A DNA stretch of 64,000 nt from Mesobacillus harenae. GTDB lineage: Bacteria; Bacillota; Bacilli; Bacillales; Cytobacillaceae. The notes beneath the pieces were generated by a model. The model was not told where the DNA came from, made no database searches, and saw only the letters and a list, made by a program, of their open reading frames with translations. The position numbers and the translations under genes are program-made. The number at the start of each line of letters is the position of its first letter. The first letter of the stretch is position 1. The DNA lies in the NCBI RefSeq assembly GCF_013343715.1, contig NZ_JABUNR010000001.1, positions 248,001 through 312,000 of the forward strand, read 5' to 3'. Below, one piece after another: positions 24,895 through 33,406 of this stretch.

Positions 24895-26409
24895 ATGGCA
24901 TTATTACAGATAGAGCAATTAACCAAACAATTTGGTGTTAATAAAGCACTTGATTCTATTAATCTCGAAATTGGACAAGGTGAGGTTCATTCTCTTGTAG
25001 GAGAGAATGGAGCAGGGAAATCAACTCTAATCAAGATGCTGTCAGGCGTCTATCCGCCTACCAGTGGAACGCTCTTTTGGAAAGGAAACGAGGTTTCTTT
25101 CGAAAGCCCAAAGGATTCAAAGGATATTGGTATTAATGTAATTCATCAAGATAGACAGCTTGTTTCCTATTTTACAGGTTTAGAAAACTTATATTTAAAT
25201 AATCCATATCCTAAAAAGAAGATGGGACTTGGTATTGATTGGAAAGCAATGTACAAGGCTGCTCAAAGGCTGCAGGATAAATGGGGGATGGATATCCCCC
25301 TGGATATCCCAGTCTCCAAAATGACCCCATCTGAAAGAACTTTGCTGGAAATTTTAAGAGCCATGATGTCCGATTCCAATCTCTTGATTCTGGATGAACC
25401 TACAGCTTCACTAACAGATAAAGAATCTGAGCTGCTCTTCTCTTTTATTGAACGTTTGAAAGACCAAGGGGTTGCAATAGTTTACATTTCTCATCGGCTT
25501 GAAGAGGTTATCCGCCTATCGGATAGGGTTACCGTTTTAACGGGCGGAAAGTTAATGGCAACGATTGAAAGAAGCCAATTAACCAAGGAAAATCTTATTA
25601 GGTATATGACCGGTGGAAAGGAAATTAAGAGCACCAGGCTGCCTAAAATGCAAGAGCACCAGGAAGTTTTATTGCAAGCAAAGGAATTAAGATCAGTTGA
25701 TGGTTCAATTAAAAATGTAAACTTCGAACTCAGAAAAGGTGAGATTCTCGGAATCTACGGACTGGCAGGTTCCGGAAGAACAGAGTGTATGGAAGCGATT
25801 TATGGACTCAGAAAAATTGCTGACGGAGAAATTTATTTTAAAAATGAATTACGCTCTAAACCAACTCCAGGCAGCTCTATTAAACAAGGGATTGTTCTTA
25901 TCCCGGAAAACAGGCATGAAGATGCGTTGATTATGGATAATACAATAATGGAAAATATGACCCTCCCTATTTTATCTAAGTTGACCAAGAACGGGGTTAT
26001 GCAAAAAAAGTCAGAATTGAGCTTAGTTCAGAAAGAAATGGCTCGGTTTAAAGTCAAAGCCGTTAACGTAAATCAGCCGGTTTCAGAGCTAAGTGGAGGG
26101 AACCAGCAAAAAGTTGTATTTGCCAAAGCACTAATGTCAAATCCATTAGTCTATATTTGCGATGAACCTACTCAAGCCGTGGATATTATGACGAGGGCAG
26201 ATATTCATTTATTCCTGAAAGAACAGGCTTCAGAGGGGAAAGGGGTTATTTTTGTATCTTCTGATCTCCATGAAATTTTGGAAATAAGTGATCGTATTAT
26301 TATCTTTAGTGAAGGGGAGACCGTTGCTGAACTAGTAAACGATAACTTGAACCCTAATGACATACTGGACATATGCTATTTGAATCAAAAGGAGGCTGTC
26401 CAAGGTTGA
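24895..26409 (+). CDS. Sugar ABC transporter ATP-binding protein (two-domain, RbsA/MglA type)
   Basis: A 504-residue protein with two ABC domains. Domain one has Walker A GENGAGKST (near residue 38), a Q-loop-region DRQ and Walker B LLILDEPTASL; its signature MTPSERTLLEI is degenerate. Domain two has a non-canonical Walker A region GLAGSGRTE, signature LSGGNQQK and Walker B YICDEPTQAVD. One strong and one weakened site is usual in RbsA-type proteins. It follows the binding-protein gene by 25 bp. Confidence 0.92.
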   Translation: MALLQIEQLTKQFGVNKALDSINLEIGQGEVHSLVGENGAGKSTLIKMLSGVYPPTSGTLFWKGNEVSFESPKDSKDIGINVIHQDRQLVSYFTGLENLYLNNPYPKKKMGLGIDWKAMYKAAQRLQDKWGMDIPLDIPVSKMTPSERTLLEILRAMMSDSNLLILDEPTASLTDKESELLFSFIERLKDQGVAIVYISHRLEEVIRLSDRVTVLTGGKLMATIERSQLTKENLIRYMTGGKEIKSTRLPKMQEHQEVLLQAKELRSVDGSIKNVNFELRKGEILGIYGLAGSGRTECMEAIYGLRKIADGEIYFKNELRSKPTPGSSIKQGIVLIPENRHEDALIMDNTIMENMTLPILSKLTKNGVMQKKSELSLVQKEMARFKVKAVNVNQPVSELSGGNQQKVVFAKALMSNPLVYICDEPTQAVDIMTRADIHLFLKEQASEGKGVIFVSSDLHEILEISDRIIIFSEGETVAELVNDNLNPNDILDICYLNQKEAVQG

Positions 26410-27377
26410 ATGCCAATGTGGAAACATATAAGAAAACCATTAATTTTAATAAAAATATGATCAGTTCATATGGTACCATTTTTGCGGGTATCGCAATTAT
26501 TCTTATCTTCAGCTTGTTAAGCCCAGGGTCATTTGCAACTTTAGATAATTTAATAAACATAACAAGGCAAATTTCGTTCCTAGTTATTATTGCTATAGGA
26601 GCTACGTTAGTCATGTCAGTTAAAGAATTTGATTTGTCCATAGGAGCAATGGCGAGTCTTGGAGGTGTTGTCGCAGCGAAATCTGCAGCCTCGGGCCTTC
26701 CGCTTTTCCTCTGTATCTTGATTCCTGTTATTGCAGGGTTCTTAATAGGGTTAATAAACGGGGCAATTATCACTAGATTTAAAGTGTTATCTTTCGTCAC
26801 TACCCTTGCAATGGGAACGATCATTGGGGGATTTACATTCTGGTTTACAGGCGGAGCTACTATTTTCGAAAATATTCCCGCTAGTTTTAAGTTTATCGGG
26901 CAAACCAACCTTGGCGGTATTCCGCTGTTATCGGTGATTATGTTCCTGATAGTCATTTCATTCTGGTATGTTATGTCCCAAACAGTATTAGGAAGACGTT
27001 TTTATGCAATAGGCGGGAACGAAAGAGCTTCACAAGTATCGGGAATTAATATAGGAAAATATAAAAATATAGCATTTGCACTCTCTGGCATGCTTGCTGC
27101 GTTAACAGGCGCATTGCTGGCATCAAGGCTGGGGTCCGCTCACCCCACTGGTGGAGACGGATTCTTTCTTAACGCTTATGCAGCAGTGTTTTTAGGGATG
27201 ACAGTAGTTAGAAGCGGTGTTTCCAATGTTATCGGAACATTATTCGGAGCTGCCATTATCGGCATAATGGCAAATGGGCTTACTATACTGGAAATTCCAA
27301 CTTTCATGCAGAATGTTATAACTGGGATTATTATTATTGCAGCATTGATTATTCAAAAGTTAGGTCGTGATTCTTAA
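26406..27377 (+). CDS. Sugar ABC transporter permease (RbsC type)
   Basis: A polytopic permease of the RbsC/LsrC family with about eight to ten membrane helices. Motifs are IGATLVMSVKEFDLSIGAMASLGG, the cytoplasmic loop FYAIGGNERASQVSGINI that contacts the ATPase, and ASRLGSAHPTGGDGFFLNAYAAVFLGMT. I chose the TTG at 26406, which overlaps the ATPase stop (TTGA) and has AAAGGAGG about 10 nt upstream; an ATG at 26373 would give a 37-bp overlap. A single permease gene implies a homodimer. Confidence 0.85.
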   Translation: MNANVETYKKTINFNKNMISSYGTIFAGIAIILIFSLLSPGSFATLDNLINITRQISFLVIIAIGATLVMSVKEFDLSIGAMASLGGVVAAKSAASGLPLFLCILIPVIAGFLIGLINGAIITRFKVLSFVTTLAMGTIIGGFTFWFTGGATIFENIPASFKFIGQTNLGGIPLLSVIMFLIVISFWYVMSQTVLGRRFYAIGGNERASQVSGINIGKYKNIAFALSGMLAALTGALLASRLGSAHPTGGDGFFLNAYAAVFLGMTVVRSGVSNVIGTLFGAAIIGIMANGLTILEIPTFMQNVITGIIIIAALIIQKLGRDS

Positions 27378-28165
27378 TGGACGTTGCCCAAACCACCTTT
27401 CTAAACAAAGTAAAGCTTCACCATGAATCTTTTATTACAGGATATTTTGTTGGAGGGGACCCGTGTGTAGAAGATTCCATACAGTTTATTAAAGAGGCTG
27501 CGGACTCGGGGCTGGATGCAATTGAAATCGGAATTCCCAGCAGCAATCCCTATCTTGAGGGCGAGGTCATCAAAAGGGCACATGCTAGAACTTATTCAAG
27601 TTTCCATCATGAAAAACAATATCTTGAGTTTTTGGAACGGCTTCGAAATGAAATAGATATTCCAATTTGGATTATGGGCTATTATCATGATTTAATCGAA
27701 ACGAACTTATATAAAACGCTGGCAGATAGCATGTTAATAGATGGCTTTATTATTCCGGACCTTCCACCTGTTGAAGGGGTTAGAATAAAAGCTGAATTAA
27801 AAAATGAAGGGATCATTGTTATCCCTGTAGTTAATAATGGAATGAAAGAAGAAGACTTACAGCTTGCAGTTAAAGATACAAGTATTATTTATTGTCAAAT
27901 ATACCGTGGCAAAACAGGAGAAGATATTACTGATTTTCAAGAACTCCCCGCATTCAATAAAAAGCTGCGTAGTCTTACAGATGCTGTTTTAATGGCTGGT
28001 TTTGGGATAAAAAGTTCTGAAACAGCTGAAAAGGTGATCAAGAGCGGGTTCGATGGTATAGTCGTAGGCAGTGAGATTGTTAGGATAGTTGAGAAAAATA
28101 ATAAAAATATATTAATTGATTTTGTTAGGGAACTATCATTAGTAAAGGAAGGGAGAGATATGTAA
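27377..28165 (+). CDS. TrpA-like TIM-barrel protein, probable lyase/aldolase of a sugar pathway
   Basis: A 262-residue homologue of tryptophan synthase alpha subunit: GGDP near residue 27, AIEIGIPSSNPYLEGE at 48-63, DGFIIPDLPPVEG, IYRGKTGED, and phosphate-site motifs AGFGIKSSE and GIVVGSEIVRIVE. Glu50 aligns with catalytic Glu49 of E. coli TrpA, but catalytic Asp60 aligns with Glu61, and the DPLADGP loop is changed to NPYLEGE. There is no trpB or other trp gene. It overlaps the permease stop and precedes the kinase, so I infer a retro-aldol-type cleavage of the phosphorylated imported sugar, not tryptophan synthesis. An AMP-independent isomerase role is also possible. Confidence 0.8.
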   Translation: MDVAQTTFLNKVKLHHESFITGYFVGGDPCVEDSIQFIKEAADSGLDAIEIGIPSSNPYLEGEVIKRAHARTYSSFHHEKQYLEFLERLRNEIDIPIWIMGYYHDLIETNLYKTLADSMLIDGFIIPDLPPVEGVRIKAELKNEGIIVIPVVNNGMKEEDLQLAVKDTSIIYCQIYRGKTGEDITDFQELPAFNKKLRSLTDAVLMAGFGIKSSETAEKVIKSGFDGIVVGSEIVRIVEKNNKNILIDFVRELSLVKEGRDM

Positions 28166-28167
28166 TT

Positions 28168-29640
28168 TTGGAATATATCGCAGTATTTGATATTGGCACC
28201 ACTGCTATAAAAGGGGTATTGGTCGATAGAAATTCAATATTACATGGCGAGATAACTTTCGAGCTCCATACTTTTCATGGCGCAAACGGAGAAGTGGAGC
28301 AGGATCCAGCTGAATGGTGGTCAGGTATTCAATCAATCACGAATCAATGGTTTTATAAAGAAGGATTCAAGCCAAGTCAAGTAAAGCTCGTAACTTTTAG
28401 CGGTCAAATGGAGGATGTAATTCCATTAAAGCAACAAGAAGGCAGAGCAATTTTATACTCAGACACACGTGCCCAATCCCAGGCTGAAAAGGTTAAGCTT
28501 CGTTTACCGGAAATTTCAAGTATAACAGGTAATTCAATAAATCCTTCTACTCCTTTGGCAAAATTACTTTGGCTGAGAGAACATCAGGAAACTAACCTAC
28601 TGGATGCAGAAAAATATGTCTTTAGCGCAAAAGATTACATTATATATAAGTTAACCGGCTTTGCTGCAAGCGATCCGGTAACTGCTGCTACCACAGGAAT
28701 GATGAATATTAAGACAAGAGAGTGGGATGAGAGAATCACCGGTTCTTTTGAAGTAAGCAATATCCTCCCAACCTTACATAATCCGGAAGAAGCTGTTGGA
28801 CCTGTGACAGAGAAGGCTGCGATTTCAACTGGTTTTTATAAGGATACACCAGTTCTATGCGGTTGTGGAGATGCTGGGGCTAGTACCATGGGAGCAGGAG
28901 CAGTCAATGAGGGGGATTGTTACCTTTATTTAGGTACGACAGGCTGGGTGGCAGTATCCATGATGGAATCTTCCCCTAAAGAGCATGGGGTATTCACCTT
29001 GGCACATCTCCCTGTTGATTTCCACATATCTATAGCACCTTTATTAAACGCAGGTAATGTACATAAATGGGCGATTGATACATTTGTTGATCAAAAAGAA
29101 GATCTTGGTTATAGCGAATTTGAAAAGTTAATTCTTGATTCAGCTCCAGGTTCAGGAGGGTTGCTTTTTCTTCCCTACGTGCATGGAGAAAGGTGCCCTA
29201 TAAATGATCCGGAAGCAAAAGGAGCCTTTTGGGGAATAAACCCGAAAACGACGAAAAGTGACTTTTTAAGATCTGTTTTAGAAGGTCTTAGTTTTTCATT
29301 ACGGCAAACCCTAGAGCTTCTTTTACAGGATGGGAAAGGTGATATTACCTTAATAGGCGGTGGATCAAAAAGCAAAGCGTGGTGCCAATGCTTAGCTGAT
29401 GTCTTAGGCATGTCTGTCAAAGTCCCTAAAGATGGTGAATTCCTACCCTCCATTGGAGCTGCCGCGACTGGGTTTGTTCACCTCGGTTGGGTGGATAATT
29501 ATCAGCAGTTTGCGGATGAGTACATAAACGGCAAAGATAGTGCCGTATATAATCCCAATATCGATGTAAAGGAAACATATAATAGTTTGTATGAAAAGTT
29601 CCAAAAAATCTATCCTGGCTTAAAAGGGGTATCTTTATAG
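28168..29640 (+). CDS. FGGY-family carbohydrate kinase
   Basis: A 490-residue kinase of the xylulokinase/LsrK class. N-terminal phosphate loop AVFDIGTTAIKGVLVD; VTFSGQMEDVIPL and LYSDTRA in the substrate domain; CGCGDAGASTMGAGAV with the likely catalytic Asp; YLGTTGWVAVS; and C-terminal LIGGGSKSKAWCQCLADVLG. The start is a TTG at 28168, two bases after the TrpA-like stop, with GGGAG upstream. It should phosphorylate the sugar brought in by the ABC importer, generating the SorC effector. The precise sugar is unknown. Confidence 0.88.
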   Translation: MEYIAVFDIGTTAIKGVLVDRNSILHGEITFELHTFHGANGEVEQDPAEWWSGIQSITNQWFYKEGFKPSQVKLVTFSGQMEDVIPLKQQEGRAILYSDTRAQSQAEKVKLRLPEISSITGNSINPSTPLAKLLWLREHQETNLLDAEKYVFSAKDYIIYKLTGFAASDPVTAATTGMMNIKTREWDERITGSFEVSNILPTLHNPEEAVGPVTEKAAISTGFYKDTPVLCGCGDAGASTMGAGAVNEGDCYLYLGTTGWVAVSMMESSPKEHGVFTLAHLPVDFHISIAPLLNAGNVHKWAIDTFVDQKEDLGYSEFEKLILDSAPGSGGLLFLPYVHGERCPINDPEAKGAFWGINPKTTKSDFLRSVLEGLSFSLRQTLELLLQDGKGDITLIGGGSKSKAWCQCLADVLGMSVKVPKDGEFLPSIGAAATGFVHLGWVDNYQQFADEYINGKDSAVYNPNIDVKETYNSLYEKFQKIYPGLKGVSL

Positions 29641-29642
29641 AT

Positions 29643-29677
29643 AATACCGGGTTCTCGTCCCCCGGTATTATTTTTTT
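29643..29677 (+). terminator. Intrinsic terminator of the SorC sugar operon
   Basis: AATACCGGG (29643-29651) and CCCGGTATT (29661-29669) form a 9-bp stem followed by ATTTTTTT. Confidence 0.88.
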
Positions 29678-29828
29678 GTTCAGTGGAATTTTTTGGCTTA
29701 CTGTGTCCCAATTTGTGTAAACCAGTAATGGCTGTGGTAGTTAAAGATAAGTGAAATAAAATAAGGTTAAGGCTTGGGCGTTGGGGAAGCTACGTTTAAA
29801 ATGGAATAGATATTAGTTCAACAAGAAA

Positions 29829-29856
29829 AAACCCCATTTCTAATGAAAAGGGTTTT
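29829..29856 (-). terminator. Terminator of the histidine kinase gene
   Basis: AAACCCCATTTC and GAAAAGGGTTT form an imperfect stem. On the minus strand it is followed by TTTTTTC immediately after the kinase stop codon. Confidence 0.7.
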
Positions 29857-31472
29857 TACTTATTTATTGCCATATAGGGAAGTTCAATTAAGAAGGTTGT
29901 ACCGTCCGGGCTGCTAGTTGCTTCCATAATTCCATCATGGTTTTCGACAATTTTTCGAGAGACCGACAAACCTAAGCCTGTGCCCTCGTCTTTGGTTGAA
30001 AAAAACGGTTCAAAAATATGAGGCAGAACTGCAGAAGGAATACCATTTCCATTATCGCGAAATTTGAATTGAATATGTGAGTTCACTAGACTTGTACAGA
30101 TGCTTACTTTTAAAGGTGTATCTCCTTTTGCCTGGAGTGAATTTCGGAATAAATTAATAAAGACCTGCAGCATTTCTTCACGATTACATTGGATAAAGTA
30201 ATTTCCGATTGCAGGATCAACTTCCACAAAAACCTCAGCATTATGAAGCAGCGATTCACTATTGAGAAATTTGGAAATGTACTCTAAGATAAAAGGTTCT
30301 ACTTGTATCAACTCAACTTCTCGATAGGAAGGCTTGGAAATGCTGAGAAAGTCAGAAATAATTTTATTTGCACGATCAATTTCTGGTATTAACACTGTGG
30401 AAAATAGATGAGAGATCCGTTCATCGACCTCTTTGTTAAGGAATTGCAGGTATCCTCTAACGGTTGTTAGGGGATTTCTGATCTCATGGGCAATCCCTGC
30501 AGCGATTCGCCCTGCAAGAGTTTCTTTTTCGGCTTCTTTTATCTTTTCTTCCATTAAAAATCTTTCGGTAATGTCTCTGAATTGACCGAATGCCCCAATC
30601 ACTTTTTCATCTTCATAGATGGGCTGAACATCAAATAAATAGACAATTTGATCCCCGGCTTTGTTTATAAATTTAAGGTCTTCATTTTCATATTTGGCTT
30701 CTTCCTCCAAAACTTTTTGAAAATGTCCTCCAGTCATGGCAAAATCAAAAACACTTTTTCCGATGACAGAATGTCTGCTCTTACCAAAACTTTTGAGGGC
30801 ATACTCGTTAAACTCAGTTATGATTCCTTTTTCATCAGTTATTACGATTCCATTTTTAGTTCGGCTTAACATGACTTGATTCAAAATATTGAGCTTCCGG
30901 TTTTGTTTTCTTAGCAGTAATTCTCTTTCAATTGACTCGACCACCTGAGAAATCATGGTGAGCAAAAGTGGATTTTCAAAGTTGATCGGGGTCATGATAC
31001 TGATTGTACCCAGTAAGCTATTTTCATCTGTGTAATGAAATGCTGTTCCATAACAAGCGATCTCATGCAGACATTTGTGATAATGGCCTTCGCCTATCAG
31101 GCTGATTGGATATCCTTGCTGTAAGGCTAAGCTAATGACATTTGTCCCGTTATCTTCCTGTGTAAAGCGGCTTCCTAACTCGATCCCCAAGCTCTCAACT
31201 GCAGATTTTATAGCTTCATCTCCTGCAATATCCAACAAATATCCTTCCTCATCAGATACCACAACCAAAATAGGGGTACCTATCAGGGAATCCAATAACT
31301 TATTTGAAAAATAACTAATAACAGATAGGATCTCGCTATATTCCTTCCTTTTTGAATACAAATCCTGACCCGCCAAAAAACTTTTAGGACTAGGAATATC
31401 GTTCGGGTCCATTCCGCCCTCCTTACACAATCTCTTTGATTCAGTTATATATAACGGTTCCATAATTTGCAT
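29856..31472 (-). CDS. Orphan sensor histidine kinase with AcoR-type GAF and PAS domains
   Basis: A 538-residue soluble kinase without membrane helices. Residues about 45-190 resemble the GAF-like input domain of AcoR/DhaR-type activators (LDIAGDEA, DNGTNVISLAL at 107-117, CYGTAFHYTDENSLLGTISI). A PAS domain follows (about 200-305: NGIVITDEKGIITEFN), then HisKA with His329 in IAHEIRNPLTTVRG, and HATPase (N-box NLFRNSLQAK, GNGIP, TGLGLSVSRKIVENH). A GAGGTGAC site precedes ATG 31472. No response regulator is adjacent. Such KinA/B/E-like cytosolic kinases can feed the sporulation phosphorelay, which is a possibility only. Confidence 0.88.
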   Translation of the reverse strand: MQIMEPLYITESKRLCKEGGMDPNDIPSPKSFLAGQDLYSKRKEYSEILSVISYFSNKLLDSLIGTPILVVVSDEEGYLLDIAGDEAIKSAVESLGIELGSRFTQEDNGTNVISLALQQGYPISLIGEGHYHKCLHEIACYGTAFHYTDENSLLGTISIMTPINFENPLLLTMISQVVESIERELLLRKQNRKLNILNQVMLSRTKNGIVITDEKGIITEFNEYALKSFGKSRHSVIGKSVFDFAMTGGHFQKVLEEEAKYENEDLKFINKAGDQIVYLFDVQPIYEDEKVIGAFGQFRDITERFLMEEKIKEAEKETLAGRIAAGIAHEIRNPLTTVRGYLQFLNKEVDERISHLFSTVLIPEIDRANKIISDFLSISKPSYREVELIQVEPFILEYISKFLNSESLLHNAEVFVEVDPAIGNYFIQCNREEMLQVFINLFRNSLQAKGDTPLKVSICTSLVNSHIQFKFRDNGNGIPSAVLPHIFEPFFSTKDEGTGLGLSVSRKIVENHDGIMEATSSPDGTTFLIELPYMAINK

Positions 31473-31693
31473 AGTTGTGTCACCTCAGTAGTTTCAGGTG
31501 CCTGTCACGCCCCGAGTTTTATTGTTTCACAAAAAATGTTCCACGTAAATTCCTTTTAATCATTATTCAATAGTAAAAACTAGGTAATGTACATTCCTGC
31601 AAGATAATAGGAAGAAAAGAAGGGGTGTTTGAGGCAGTTTTTGAAAGGTTGTTGTATGATAAAATTTAACAACTTTTAAAAAAGGAGTTTCCT

Positions 31694-32269
31694 ATGGATC
31701 CGAAAATTAAATGGAACAGAAAACATACTGATCGTCTTAATGAAGTGGAGGAGCCGCTCCCGACTGCTAGATTGGAGAGGCTGTCAACCTATCTTAAAGG
31801 AGGATCGGCTCTTGATCTAGCTTGCGGTCTTGGCGGGAACAGCCTGTTTTTAGCACGGATGAACTATGAAGTTCAGGCCATCGATATATCAGACGTGGCT
31901 GTCAGTTATATCAAGGAGCAGGCAGCAAAACAGGAACTTGCAATTTCTCCTCGTGTAAGTGATCTTACTGACCTGGAACAGCTAACGTTGGAAGCAAGTT
32001 CTTTTGATTTGGGTGTCATAACGTATTACCTGGATAGAGCCATTTTTCCTCTCGTAAAAAGCATCATTAAAGAAAGTGGTTATTTCTTCATGGAAACTTT
32101 TTATATAGCAACACAGCATGGGAATCAGAAGGTATCCAATAAATATAAGCTGGAATCGAATGAGTTGTTAGCAGAATTTCGAGATTGGAAGATTCTCTTT
32201 TATGAAGAAAATGAGCAAGAGGGAAGGCAAACGATCTTTTGCCAGAAAAAGCAGAAAGATGATTTATAG
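31694..32269 (+). CDS. Class I SAM-dependent methyltransferase
   Basis: A 191-residue methyltransferase with motif I LDLACGLGGNSLFLA (near residue 38), acidic motif II VQAIDIS and a short C-terminal sheet. It resembles TehB-like small-molecule methyltransferases. An AAAGGAG site precedes the ATG. It is monocistronic; the substrate cannot be read from the sequence. Confidence 0.82.
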   Translation: MDPKIKWNRKHTDRLNEVEEPLPTARLERLSTYLKGGSALDLACGLGGNSLFLARMNYEVQAIDISDVAVSYIKEQAAKQELAISPRVSDLTDLEQLTLEASSFDLGVITYYLDRAIFPLVKSIIKESGYFFMETFYIATQHGNQKVSNKYKLESNELLAEFRDWKILFYEENEQEGRQTIFCQKKQKDDL

Positions 32270-32513
32270 ATATTTTTTTAGAGGTTTATGATCTAGACGA
32301 GTTGACGATTTGTACGCCTTTTAGTGGAAATCTAGGATTCGTTTTAAATGGATAATTTTTCTCTAATAAAAATAAATTTCCAAAAAGCTAGTTCAGAAGT
32401 AGTTGTGCGTGTCAGGAACAAAGAACTGTTTTTTATAGGTTAATCTGTTACGGTCAGAAAAATATTTTTTTAAGAGAATGATATCAATGAATCCTTCGGA
32501 AGGAGGTGAAATT

Positions 32514-33371
32514 GTGAGATTTCGTCATTTTATAATAACAGGCTTACTGGCCGGCACAGCTTTATTTTTCCCTGGTGATGCATTTGCCGAGAAAAACCAG
32601 CCTTCTCCTAGACAGGATATAAGCGAAAAAGCGGCAATTGAAGTTCCGCAAAGGGAAGCTAAGAAAATCCCCAAGATTTCTCAAAAACCTGAAAAAGCAA
32701 CTACTATGGAGGTTCAGAAAGACATTCCTGACAGGAAGCCAACGAAAAAAGAAAATACCAGGAACACTGCTATACCACTAATGGATGGGGCAGAAAAGCC
32801 TATAAAGCAAAAAGTACCCAATAAAGATGGCGTTAAAACCAGGAATAATCAAGAGAATAAACTTGCTAAAGCTCAAGCCATAAAAAGCAAAAAAGCGAGT
32901 CCTGATACTCAAGAGGAAACGCCTGCCGAAAAGTCTTTACATAATGATAGTACAGGTGAACAACAATCCCGTAAGAGGATGGCAGATAGATTGGAGAAGA
33001 AAGAAACAACTGTTGTTTCTATTTCTAATCCGACTAAGAAGCCAGTTTCTGAACCAGCGTCTTTACAAATTAAACCTGTGAAGCCAAAAGCTCAAGAGAA
33101 ACAACCCTCTAAAAGGAAGAAGTATTCGGGTGATATCATTGTATTCAGCTCCCCGCTTCACCCTAAACCAGCAGGGGCGTCCAAAGACCGGGCGATTCAA
33201 GGGCAAAGTGGTACTTTTTCTGATAAGTGGTTCGATTGGAGCAAATATACTCACTTAAAGCTCACTCAGCCGTTTATTTCCAGAGAAAAAATACTGGTAA
33301 ATCAATGGGTTAATGCTCCACCTTCCCAGCCGCCGAAGAAAGCTCTTTTTTCTAACCATTACTTATTTTAA
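32514..33371 (+). CDS. Secreted Lys/Pro-rich low-complexity protein
   Basis: A 285-residue protein starting at a GTG with a perfect AGGAGGTGA 4 nt upstream; the frame extends to 32478 without such a site. The signal peptide is RFRHFIITGLLAGTALFF ending near DAFA-E. The mature part is basic, unstructured and rich in Lys, Gln, Pro and Thr, closing with an aromatic segment (FSDKWFDWSKYTHLKLTQPF) that may be a folded or wall-binding patch. I recognise no family. It lies 35 bp upstream of the repeat protein and is probably co-transcribed with it. Confidence 0.7.
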   Translation: MRFRHFIITGLLAGTALFFPGDAFAEKNQPSPRQDISEKAAIEVPQREAKKIPKISQKPEKATTMEVQKDIPDRKPTKKENTRNTAIPLMDGAEKPIKQKVPNKDGVKTRNNQENKLAKAQAIKSKKASPDTQEETPAEKSLHNDSTGEQQSRKRMADRLEKKETTVVSISNPTKKPVSEPASLQIKPVKPKAQEKQPSKRKKYSGDIIVFSSPLHPKPAGASKDRAIQGQSGTFSDKWFDWSKYTHLKLTQPFISREKILVNQWVNAPPSQPPKKALFSNHYLF

Positions 33372-33406
33372 AAAATAATTGATAGGAAAAAGGAGCGAGT
33401 TTTAAA

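Noticed and set aside
27377..28165. Annotation as tryptophan synthase alpha chain for tryptophan biosynthesis
   Set aside because: No trpB or other trp genes are near, the gene is embedded in a sugar transport operon, and the catalytic Asp position and loop are changed.
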